From: Prevotellaceae bacterium UBA2718
GTDB lineage: Bacteria > Bacteroidota > Bacteroidia > Bacteroidales > Bacteroidaceae
NCBI GenBank assembly: GCA_002353975.1
Contig: DEKQ01000056.1
Location: forward strand, 3,475 to 9,821
DNA length: 6,347 bases
Direction: 5' to 3'
Notes under the pieces: generated by a model
The model's database searches: none
What the model saw: the letters and a program-made list of their open reading frames with translations, nothing else
What the model was told of the DNA's origin: nothing
Made by a program: the position numbers and the translations under genes
Shown: positions 1-5,410 of the stretch, in pieces
How positions within the stretch are numbered: the first letter of the stretch is position 1
Layout: every line of letters starts with the position of its first letter

Positions 1-518
1 ATAGGCGATGTGATGGTAGCGTAGCCGAGATTTGTCTGTGCCTTATTGACACTCTGTGTACTGGTTTGCACCTGCTGCTGTGCCTGCTCGTAAGAGAGGC
101 GTGCCTGCTCGAAATCGTTGGCAGAGATGAGTCCCTTATCAAAGAGCGTCTGCTGACGCTTGAAGTTGTTTGCCTGATATGCCAGATTAGCCTTGGAAGA
201 CGCAAGATTGGCCTTGGCAGAAGCAAGTTCCGAAAGTAGGTTGGTCTTATCAAGCTCGGCTATGACCTGTCCCTTCTTGACTACGCTGTTGTAATCTACA
301 TAGAGATGAGCAACGATACCGCTGACCTGTGTGCCGACAGAGACAGAGGTGACAGGCTCGATGGTTCCTGTTGCCGTAACGGATGTAGAGATGTTTGATG
401 TGGCTACGGTAGCAGTAGCGTAGGTGACGCCGTCCTCCTTCTTGTCTAAGGCGAAGAATGCCACGATAGCTGCGATGATGACAGTCACACCGGCGATGAT
501 ATATGCTTTCTTTTTCAT
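1..518 (-). CDS. Periplasmic adaptor subunit of an efflux/export pump (MacA/HlyD family), 3' end missing
   Basis: This is the N-terminal 172 residues of a membrane-fusion protein; the gene runs off the window at position 1. Such adaptors bridge an inner-membrane transporter to a TolC-type outer-membrane channel across the periplasm. The start MKKKAYIIAG is followed by one hydrophobic segment (about residues 5-23), which is either a membrane anchor or a signal peptide. Residues 52-90 (GTIEPVTSVSVGTQVSGIV, then VKKGQVIAELD) are a typical biotinyl/lipoyl-like half-motif. Residues 95-160 are Ala/Gln/Lys-rich with heptad repeats (AKANLAS, SKANLAY) and form the alpha-helical hairpin that docks on TolC. 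LGYATITSP at 164-172 is the usual return into the second lipoyl half. ATG at 518 lies 3 nt after the stop of the upstream TolC gene, so the two are surely one operon. No Shine-Dalgarno is visible. The adaptor style (TITSP, long hairpin) favours a MacA-like ABC-type pump over an RND pump, but the pump gene is outside the window. Confidence 0.93.
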   Translation of the reverse strand, partial: MKKKAYIIAGVTVIIAAIVAFFALDKKEDGVTYATATVATSNISTSVTATGTIEPVTSVSVGTQVSGIVAHLYVDYNSVVKKGQVIAELDKTNLLSELASAKANLASSKANLAYQANNFKRQQTLFDKGLISANDFEQARLSYEQAQQQVQTSTQSVNKAQTNLGYATITSP

Positions 519-521
519 GAC

Positions 522-1877
522 TTAATTTTTATATAGTTCGAGCATTTTGATGTTAAGGATTGTGGTATATTTTGCCTGCAACTCACTCTGACGTGCATTG
601 AGGAGGCGTGTCATTCCGTTTTGGAGTTCCACGATATTCTTTATTCCTACGGCGAATTGCTCAGAGAGAAGGTCGTAAGATGCCTGAGCACTCTCCGTGG
701 CGACTTTGGCCGCCTTGAACTGGCTCTGGTTTCCTGTGGCCTGAATCCAGTAGTTCTCAATCGTGGAGTGGAGCGTTGACTGTTTCTCTTTCAGGTCGAG
801 AAGCGCCGTCTGTCTCTGGATATTAGCCTTATTGATGGCAGTCTTTGCGGCTCGCTGGTCCAATATGGGCACGCTGACAGTAAAGCCGGCACCGGCATTG
901 AAGTTGGTCTGTATCTGCTTCGACCAGCTGTTCTTGTTCTGTGAAGAGGTATTGGTCTTGACCGAAGCATTCATGGAAATGGTAGGCAAGCGCTGTCCCT
1001 TGGCGATTTTCATCTGTATATCGGCGTTGTCAATGGACATTTGCGCATTCTTTATCTCAGGACGGCTTTCAAGTGCAGCGAGATATACCTCTTGCATCGA
1101 TGGTATGGCAGCGAGGGCCATCTGGTCTGTAGGGGTGGAAGCGGTGACATCAAAGTCGTCATCATCAATAATCTGCAGGAGAGCCTTCAGCTGACGCTTG
1201 TAGTTGCGCACATTGTTGATACTCAGCTCCAGGTCGTATTCCCTCTGTGCACGCTCGGAAGTGAGCTGTGAACAGTCTGCCTTGCTCATAGAGCCGATGC
1301 GCACCATCTCCAATCCACGGTTCTCATTGACCTTAGCTGCCTCAAGTATTGCACGATTAACCTCCACTGCCTCCTTGCTGTAGAGTATCTGTACGAAGTA
1401 CTGTGCCAGACGCTCTTCGAGGGTCAGCGCAGCGGTGATGCTGTCAAGCTCTGCCTTCTCTTCTGCTATACGGTTGGCCTTTACCTGGTTGCGATTACGG
1501 CCTCCATTCCATATTGTCCAGTTGGCACCGACATTATAGGAGCCGTTGTAACTGGTCTTAGAGGATACCGTCTGTATCTCATCATTGAGGATCGTGGTGG
1601 CACCGTTGGCCTTCCAAGGCTGGTTGCTGACATTCTGCGATGTGCTGAAACTAAGCGATGGGAATAGTGCCGCACTCGATGCGAGACGTGTCTCCGTGGC
1701 CGTCTGACGTGTGAGACCTGCCTTGCGGAGCGTAGTGCCTTCGGTCATAGCGTAGGCGAGGCATTCGTCGTAGGTCCAAGTGCGCCCCGATGCGGTAAGA
1801 GTCGTGACTGCCAGCAATAAGAGCAGTACTATCTTCCGCGATGTTAAAAACAAATGATTGGTCATTCTTTTTTCCAT
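522..1877 (-). CDS. TolC family outer-membrane efflux protein
   Basis: This 451-residue protein forms the outer-membrane channel of a tripartite export system. Residues 1-15 are basic and 16-31 are hydrophobic (IVLLLLLAVTTLTASG), giving a signal peptide likely cleaved near residue 31. The mature protein opens with TWTYDECLAYAM, the usual start of OEP-family proteins. Two OEP repeats follow, at roughly 34-235 and 255-445. Each has a long polar, Ala/Gln-rich coiled-coil stretch and a strand segment (ANWTIWNGG in the first, FTVSVPILDQRA in the second). The C-terminal FAVGIKNIVELQNGMTRLL segment fits the family pattern, and the length is normal. The reading frame is open back to 2072, but residues encoded there do not resemble a signal peptide and overlap the divergent gene, so I start at ATG 1877. 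ATG 1865 (MTNHLF, preceded by a GAAAAAAGA purine run) is an equally plausible start. The stop is 3 nt before the adaptor gene. The substrate cannot be inferred. Confidence 0.95.
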   Translation of the reverse strand: MEKRMTNHLFLTSRKIVLLLLLAVTTLTASGRTWTYDECLAYAMTEGTTLRKAGLTRQTATETRLASSAALFPSLSFSTSQNVSNQPWKANGATTILNDEIQTVSSKTSYNGSYNVGANWTIWNGGRNRNQVKANRIAEEKAELDSITAALTLEERLAQYFVQILYSKEAVEVNRAILEAAKVNENRGLEMVRIGSMSKADCSQLTSERAQREYDLELSINNVRNYKRQLKALLQIIDDDDFDVTASTPTDQMALAAIPSMQEVYLAALESRPEIKNAQMSIDNADIQMKIAKGQRLPTISMNASVKTNTSSQNKNSWSKQIQTNFNAGAGFTVSVPILDQRAAKTAINKANIQRQTALLDLKEKQSTLHSTIENYWIQATGNQSQFKAAKVATESAQASYDLLSEQFAVGIKNIVELQNGMTRLLNARQSELQAKYTTILNIKMLELYKN

Positions 1878-1898
1878 TCTGATTGGATTATGTGCTTG

Positions 1899-1906
1899 CA
1901 AATTTA
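1899..1906 (-). promoter_or_regulatory. Putative -7 box for the TolC-adaptor operon
   Basis: Read on the minus strand the bases are TAAATTTG followed by CA, an exact match to the Bacteroidetes -7 consensus TAnnTTTG. Transcription would start near 1892, about 15 nt before ATG 1877 and 27 nt before ATG 1865. I see no good TTTG -33 element at the expected 19-21 nt upstream, so the call rests on the -7 box and its position. Confidence 0.5.
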
Positions 1907-1947
1907 CTGTTTTTTTTGTAATCTGTGACGTAAAGACTTTTGGAAAG

Positions 1948-1978
1948 TTGCACGATTTTAGTTTTTTTAGTAATTTTG
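1948..1978 (+). promoter_or_regulatory. Putative promoter of the cyclo-ligase gene
   Basis: TTG at 1948-1950, a 20-nt spacer, and TAATTTTG at 1971-1978 (followed by CA) match the Bacteroidetes primary-sigma promoter TTTG-N19-21-TAnnTTTG well. The -7 box ends 5 nt before ATG 1984. With the usual distance to the start site, transcription would begin at or within a few bases of the start codon, giving a leaderless or near-leaderless mRNA. Confidence 0.65.
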
Positions 1979-1983
1979 CAGGC

Positions 1984-2547
1984 ATGAATAAAAAGGAACT
2001 GCGCAAGCTGATGCGGGGCATTCGGGAGAGCCGCCGTGAGGATGCCGTGCCGGGGCAGGGCGAGGATGTCATGCCTGCAGAGTTGGAAGCGCTGACGCGT
2101 TATCTGAGCAGATGGCATACGCTGTTGCTCTATTGGTCCATGCCTGACGAGGTGTGCACCCACTCCCTTGTAGAGCGTCTGCACCGCGAGGGCCACAGGG
2201 TTCTGCTGCCGCGTGTGGTGAGCGACACGGAAATGACGCTGCATGCCTATGCGGGGCGTGAACAGATGAGCCCTGGGGCATTTGGCATCCTGGAACCCTT
2301 GACGCCGGCCATTGACATCGCCTCGCTCCGGCGTGGCCGCGATGCCGCAGGCGTGGTGCCGGGGATGGCCTTTGATGCCGCAGGCCACCGACTGGGACGC
2401 GGCAAGGGGTACTACGACAGGCTGCTGCAACAGCTGCCCCTCATACACAAGATAGGACTATGCCACGACTGGCAGATGGTGGCTCAAGTACCCACAGACG
2501 AACACGACGTATGGATGGACAAAGTGGTGGTGGTAAAGAATGCGTAA
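1984..2547 (+). CDS. 5-formyltetrahydrofolate cyclo-ligase (5,10-methenyltetrahydrofolate synthetase)
   Basis: This 187-residue cytosolic enzyme uses ATP to convert 5-formyltetrahydrofolate to 5,10-methenyltetrahydrofolate, returning the storage or inhibitory folate to the one-carbon pool. Family landmarks appear in order: a basic N-terminal helix with KKELRKLMRGIR (residues 3-14); LLLYWSMPDEVCT (47-59), the usual Y-x-P-x-x-E-x-x-T region; GAFGILEP (98-105), the substrate-loop motif; VVPGMAFDAAGHRLGRGKG (124-142) followed directly by YYDR (143-146), the ATP/phosphate-binding signature; and the C-terminal VPTDEHDVWMD segment. The length is normal for the family (about 180-200). The frame is open back to 1858, but ATG 1984 begins exactly at the family N-terminus and just after a -7 box, so the longer start is rejected. 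The gene is clearly G+C-richer than its neighbours. It stands 105 nt before the RelA/SpoT gene with no clear terminator between. E. coli homologues are called ygfA or fau. Confidence 0.95.
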   Translation: MNKKELRKLMRGIRESRREDAVPGQGEDVMPAELEALTRYLSRWHTLLLYWSMPDEVCTHSLVERLHREGHRVLLPRVVSDTEMTLHAYAGREQMSPGAFGILEPLTPAIDIASLRRGRDAAGVVPGMAFDAAGHRLGRGKGYYDRLLQQLPLIHKIGLCHDWQMVAQVPTDEHDVWMDKVVVVKNA

Positions 2548-2549
2548 TG

Positions 2550-2564
2550 GTTAAATTGCGTTAA
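2550..2564 (+). repeat. GTTAA direct repeat (10-bp period) upstream of the RelA/SpoT gene
   Basis: GTTAA occurs at 2550-2554 and again at 2560-2564, one helical turn apart; the second copy extends to GTTAATAATA. The same pair with the same 10-bp period and the same distance to the -7 box lies upstream of the sigma gene (4579-4593). It may be a protein-binding site or an A/T-rich upstream activating element; the sequence alone does not decide. Confidence 0.5.
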
Positions 2565-2578
2565 TAATACCAAGGCAA

Positions 2579-2611
2579 TTATGGTTCTTTAACGATAATT
2601 TACTACCTTTG
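2579..2611 (+). promoter_or_regulatory. Putative promoter of the RelA/SpoT gene
   Basis: TACCTTTG at 2604-2611, followed by CGC, matches the Bacteroidetes -7 consensus TAnnTTTG. At the -33 position stands TTATGG (2579-2584), a weak match to TTTG. Transcription would start near 2617, leaving a leader of about 36 nt. An inverted repeat (AATTGC 2554-2559 with GCAATT 2575-2580) sits just upstream. A second (CGTTAA 2559-2564 with TTAACG 2589-2594) has its right arm between the -33 and -7 positions. Both are short and could be chance in A/T-rich DNA. Confidence 0.6.
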
Positions 2612-2636
2612 CGCTTTATTCCCATAAAAGAAAGAG

Positions 2637-2641
2637 AGGAG
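2637..2641 (+). promoter_or_regulatory. Shine-Dalgarno-like AGGAG before the RelA/SpoT gene
   Basis: AGGAG sits within the purine run GAGAGGAGA, 11 nt before ATG 2653. It is the only clear Shine-Dalgarno-like site in this window. The spacing is slightly long, and Bacteroidetes ribosomes depend little on this interaction, so its effect is uncertain; it supports the chosen start codon. Confidence 0.45.
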
Positions 2642-2652
2642 ACAGAAAAGCT

Positions 2653-4548
2653 ATGAACCACAACGAAATCACCGAACAAGAGATAGGACGCAGAGCCCAA
2701 GAAGTATTCTCTGCATTAGAGAAGAGCACGACGCCTGAGGAGATGCAGATGGTGCAGAAGGCATTTGCATACGCACGCAATGCCCATAAGGACCAGCATC
2801 GCAAGACCGGAGAGCCATACATCATACACCCCATCGCTGTGGCGCTGATAGTAGCCAAGGAACTGCAGCTGGGTGCTACGCCCGTCTGTGCGGCATTTCT
2901 GCACGACGTGGTGGAGGATACCCCCACGACGATAGAGGAGATTAAAGAACTGTTCGGCGAGGACGTAGCATTTCTGGTAAGCGTGGTGACCAAGCAGAGC
3001 AAGGAGCAGTACAGCATGTCGAAGCAGCTGGATAACTTTAAGCAGATGCTTGACTCCATGCACTATGACATACGCGCGATCCTTGTTAAATTGGCAGACC
3101 GTCTGCACAATATGCGCACCTTGGACTCCATGCGCCCCGACAAGCAGATGAAGATAGCAGGCGAGACAGACTATTTCTATGCTCCGCTGGCAAACCGCCT
3201 GGGACTTTATACAATCAAGATAGAGCTGGAGAACCTGTCGTTCCGCTATCGTTGTCCGAGGATATACAGCAACATCCTGGACCTGATAGAAAAAGACAAG
3301 AAGCTGGACGAGAAGCGAATGGAGTCGTTTAACAAGAAGATAGACGATGTCTTGACCTCCAACGGCATCAAGTTCAGACGCGAGACGCTCTATAAGCAGC
3401 CTTACAACATCTGGCGTAAGATGAACACGCTGAACCAGGACTACGAGCATCTGGAGGGCCGACACTTCACGCGTCTGGTCTTCTCTCCCGATGAAAACAT
3501 ACCGCAGAAGGACCTGTGCCTGCGCATCTACTCACTTCTGACAAACACATTCAGGGAGCGCCCTAACTCGATAGTCAACTATATCGACCTGCCCAAGCAG
3601 AACGGCTATCAGGCATTCCACACCCAGGTATTGGGCGACTATGGCACGTGGGAGGAGATACACATACAGTCAGAGAAGATGGCAACCAAGACACGCCTGG
3701 GCTATCTCTTTGACAGCGGCCAGCGCGAGATAGACATCAACATGTGGCTTGAGAACTTCCGCTCAGTGCTGAGGGACGTGACAGCAAGCCTTGACAGGCA
3801 CGATGACAAGACGTTCTTCTTTGAGAGCGTAAAGGCATCATTCTACAATGACGACATACAGGTATATACCACCGAGGGAAAGGCAATGCTGCTGCCCAAG
3901 GGCTCTACAGCCATCGACGTGGCATTCAACATGCATACAAACATCGGCATGCACGCCAAGTATGCGAAAATCAACGGACACCTCGCCTCTGTCAAGACAC
4001 GCCTGAAGCGCGGCGACTGTGTGGAGATAGGCACATCACCCGACATTTGTCCAAAGGATGACTGGATTAACAACGTAAAGTCCTATAAGGCGCTGCATAA
4101 CATACAGGTGTATCTGGACAATCTCCCCAAGCCTGAATACTGTCGCTGCAGCCACTGTCATCCTATACCCGGCGAGGAAGTGATAGGCTTTAGGGAGAAG
4201 AACGGCATAGTCACAATACACCGAAGGGATTGCAGCGTGGCTATCGGCGACGCATCACAATGGGGTGACAGCATCGTAGCAGTGGATTTCAAGGGAAGCC
4301 CCGATGTACTCTACCCCGCCACCCTTACGGCTAAGGCTGTGGACAGACAGCACCTGCTGAGCGATATCATAGAGACCATTTCCAATCGCCTACACCTCTC
4401 TATCAATAGTCTGAACACCGCGACGATGGATGAGATTGTGACATGCACCATAAACTTCTATGTGCATGACAACACAGAACTGCTCACCATCGTCAATGAC
4501 ATCCTGAGCATCCCCGATGTTGACGAGGTGAAATTCGGGAATACATAA
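2653..4548 (+). CDS. RelA/SpoT homologue, SpoT-like (p)ppGpp hydrolase with altered synthetase site
   Basis: This 631-residue long RSH protein controls the alarmone (p)ppGpp. The N-terminal HD hydrolase domain (about 30-200) is intact: YIIHP with His59, HDVVED with His84-Asp85 and Glu88-Asp89, and LADRLHNMRTL with Asp149 and Asn153. The synthetase-like domain (about 230-365) keeps Lys248, Tyr251, KQNGYQAFHT (Asn317, Tyr319, His323) and Glu335. It has Leu246 where RSH synthetases have Arg (RxKxxYS), Gly269 where they have the Mg-binding Asp (YDxxxxR), and EIHIQS in place of EIQIRT. A TGS domain follows at about 400-462 (MHTNIGMHAKYAKING), then a helical region, a Cys/His-rich zinc-finger-like segment (497-527, ending HRRDC), and a C-terminal ACT domain (about 552-628, with AVDRQHLLSDI). 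It is shorter than typical RelA/SpoT (about 700-750), mainly through shorter linkers. By analogy with stringent-factor biology I infer that it mostly degrades (p)ppGpp, with synthesis assigned to another RSH or a small synthetase elsewhere. The family assignment is certain; the loss of synthesis is inferred. Confidence 0.95.
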   Translation: MNHNEITEQEIGRRAQEVFSALEKSTTPEEMQMVQKAFAYARNAHKDQHRKTGEPYIIHPIAVALIVAKELQLGATPVCAAFLHDVVEDTPTTIEEIKELFGEDVAFLVSVVTKQSKEQYSMSKQLDNFKQMLDSMHYDIRAILVKLADRLHNMRTLDSMRPDKQMKIAGETDYFYAPLANRLGLYTIKIELENLSFRYRCPRIYSNILDLIEKDKKLDEKRMESFNKKIDDVLTSNGIKFRRETLYKQPYNIWRKMNTLNQDYEHLEGRHFTRLVFSPDENIPQKDLCLRIYSLLTNTFRERPNSIVNYIDLPKQNGYQAFHTQVLGDYGTWEEIHIQSEKMATKTRLGYLFDSGQREIDINMWLENFRSVLRDVTASLDRHDDKTFFFESVKASFYNDDIQVYTTEGKAMLLPKGSTAIDVAFNMHTNIGMHAKYAKINGHLASVKTRLKRGDCVEIGTSPDICPKDDWINNVKSYKALHNIQVYLDNLPKPEYCRCSHCHPIPGEEVIGFREKNGIVTIHRRDCSVAIGDASQWGDSIVAVDFKGSPDVLYPATLTAKAVDRQHLLSDIIETISNRLHLSINSLNTATMDEIVTCTINFYVHDNTELLTIVNDILSIPDVDEVKFGNT

Positions 4549-4578
4549 GCCCAAAAAGCAGAACAAACGGCACAGGGT

Positions 4579-4593
4579 GTTAAAACGTGTTAA
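4579..4593 (+). repeat. GTTAA direct repeat (10-bp period) upstream of the sigma gene
   Basis: GTTAA at 4579-4583 and 4589-4593 (both as TGTTAA) repeat with a 10-bp period; the second extends to GTTAATAATA. The spacing to the -7 box is identical to that upstream of the RelA/SpoT gene: the first T of TTAATAATA lies 50 nt before the final G of TTTG in both places. This exact spacing makes a functional element more likely than chance A/T-richness, but the binding partner is unknown. Confidence 0.5.
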
Positions 4594-4607
4594 TAATAAA
4601 CCGTGAT

Positions 4608-4640
4608 TTATGGTTAATAAATAAATAATTTCTATCTTTG
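4608..4640 (+). promoter_or_regulatory. Putative promoter of the sigma-factor gene
   Basis: TATCTTTG at 4633-4640, followed by CAC, fits the Bacteroidetes -7 box TAnnTTTG. TTATGG at 4608-4613 occupies the -33 position, the same hexamer and spacing as at the RelA/SpoT promoter. Transcription would start near 4646, leaving a 5' leader of about 110 nt. Confidence 0.6.
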
Positions 4641-4756
4641 CACTGATAAAGACAAAAAAAATCTTAACCCACCTGACACGAACATTAACTCTAAAAAATT
4701 ATTGCCTATAGGACAGACATTTACTTAAAACGAAACTGAAAAAAACTTTTAAGAAA

Positions 4757-5356
4757 ATGAATAGACTCTCACAGTTGACCGATGAAGAGTTGGCTTTGAA
4801 GTATGTGGAGGGCAATAACAGAGCGTTTGACGAACTGCTGGGCAGGGTTCAGACGAGTCTCTTCTCGTACATTATCTTTATTGTTCACAATCAGGAAACG
4901 GCGAACGATATCTTTCAGGACACATTCCTGAAGGCTATCACTAAGCTGAAGGAGGGCAAGTATCGCCCTACCGGTAAGTTTAACGCATGGATGATTCGCA
5001 TTGCGCACAACGCTATCATGGACTGGTATCGCCGCAAGCGTACCGCAAATATCGTTGATGCACCAGACGATGACCTGTTTATAGCTGCGATGAGCGATGA
5101 CCAGCTGATGGAAAGTTCAAAAGAGGATATGCTGGCCAATGCGCAGGTGCTGTGCGACGTAAAGAATCTCATAGACTATCTCCCTGAACCGCAGAGGGAT
5201 ATCATATATATGAGGTATTACCAGAATATGGCGTTTAAGGATATAGCCGAGCAGACTAAGACGAGTATCAACACATGTCTGGGGCGTGCGCGCTATGGAC
5301 TGATAAACATGAGGCGTCTTGCAAAGCAGAAGCAGATACAGCTGCAACTGGCATGA
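4757..5356 (+). CDS. RNA polymerase sigma-70 family sigma factor, ECF type
   Basis: This 199-residue two-domain sigma factor directs RNA polymerase to a specific promoter set. Region 2 spans about 20-97: FDELLGRVQTSLFSYI, then ETANDIFQDTFLKAI (region 2.2, core binding) and FNAWMIRIAHNAIMDWYRRK (regions 2.3-2.4, -10 recognition and melting). A variable acidic linker with DAPDDD (101-106) follows. Region 4 spans about 135-190: LPEPQRDIIYMRYYQNMAFKDIAEQ, then a helix-turn-helix ending in TSINTCLGRARYGLINMRR for -35 recognition. Regions 1.1 and 3 are absent, as is usual for ECF sigmas. The length is normal. No anti-sigma factor or FecR-like gene follows; the next gene is glucose-6-phosphate isomerase 54 nt downstream, so this is not the usual Bacteroidetes ECF/FecR/SusCD arrangement. 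Control may instead lie in its promoter, which resembles that of the RelA/SpoT gene. The target regulon cannot be read from the sequence. Confidence 0.93.
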   Translation: MNRLSQLTDEELALKYVEGNNRAFDELLGRVQTSLFSYIIFIVHNQETANDIFQDTFLKAITKLKEGKYRPTGKFNAWMIRIAHNAIMDWYRRKRTANIVDAPDDDLFIAAMSDDQLMESSKEDMLANAQVLCDVKNLIDYLPEPQRDIIYMRYYQNMAFKDIAEQTKTSINTCLGRARYGLINMRRLAKQKQIQLQLA

Positions 5357-5410
5357 CGCGCGAGGACTTGATAACATAACCAAAACAACAAAATAACCCA
5401 AACAATTTTT
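5357..5410 (+). promoter_or_regulatory. Short A/C-rich leader between sigma and isomerase genes
   Basis: These 54 nt contain no TAnnTTTG box and no terminator hairpin. The last 35 nt are almost entirely A, C and T (AACCAAAACAACAAAATAACCC, then AATTTTT before the ATG) and should be unstructured; no Shine-Dalgarno is present. This fits read-through from the sigma gene and translation that relies on an open, A-rich leader. A promoter inside the sigma coding region is not excluded. Confidence 0.4.

Larger units (their letters stand above)
1878..1983. promoter_or_regulatory. Divergent intergenic promoter region
   Basis: This 106-nt, very A/T-rich stretch separates the outward-reading TolC and cyclo-ligase genes. 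It contains T tracts (around 1911-1918 and 1962-1968) and one Bacteroidetes-type -7 box on each strand, so the two transcription units start back to back within about 70 nt. I see no operator palindrome in it. Confidence 0.75.
4549..4756 (+). promoter_or_regulatory. Intergenic region with the sigma-gene promoter and a long A/T-rich leader
   Basis: These 208 nt hold no gene. The first 30 nt after the RelA/SpoT stop show no hairpin-plus-T-tract terminator. A direct repeat and promoter follow (4579-4640), then about 110 nt of transcribed leader that is A-rich, contains no ATG, and shows no strong stem-loop by eye. The leader ends in GAAAAAAACTTTTAAGAAA before ATG 4757, without a Shine-Dalgarno. 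Confidence 0.6.

Noticed and set aside
763..1271. Plus-strand open frames opposite the TolC gene
   Set aside because: They are antisense to a well-supported family protein, have Cys/Ser-rich sequence without recognisable domains, and lack a promoter.
1858..1983. N-terminal extension of the cyclo-ligase frame
   Set aside because: The extra 42 residues are translated intergenic T-rich DNA; the family N-terminus begins at 1984.
1878..2072. N-terminal extension of the TolC frame
   Set aside because: The extra 65 residues overlap the divergent gene and its promoter and would bury the signal peptide in the middle of the protein.
1888..2448. Minus-strand 186-codon open frame opposite the cyclo-ligase gene
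   Set aside because: It is a shadow of the G+C-rich coding strand; its His/Gln/Arg-rich sequence resembles no family I recognise.
2554..2580. Inverted repeat AATTGC/GCAATT as a terminator of the cyclo-ligase gene
   Set aside because: The stem is only 6 bp with a 15-nt loop and no following T tract; it overlaps the next promoter, so it is noted there instead.
2716..3465. Minus-strand 249-codon open frame inside the RelA/SpoT gene
   Set aside because: It covers the conserved hydrolase domain in antisense; its Leu/Val/His-rich composition is what codon bias of the real gene would produce.
4730..4756. A-tract/T-tract (AAAACTTTT) before the sigma gene as a terminator
   Set aside because: The two arms leave no workable loop and contain no G+C stem; it lies directly before a start codon.
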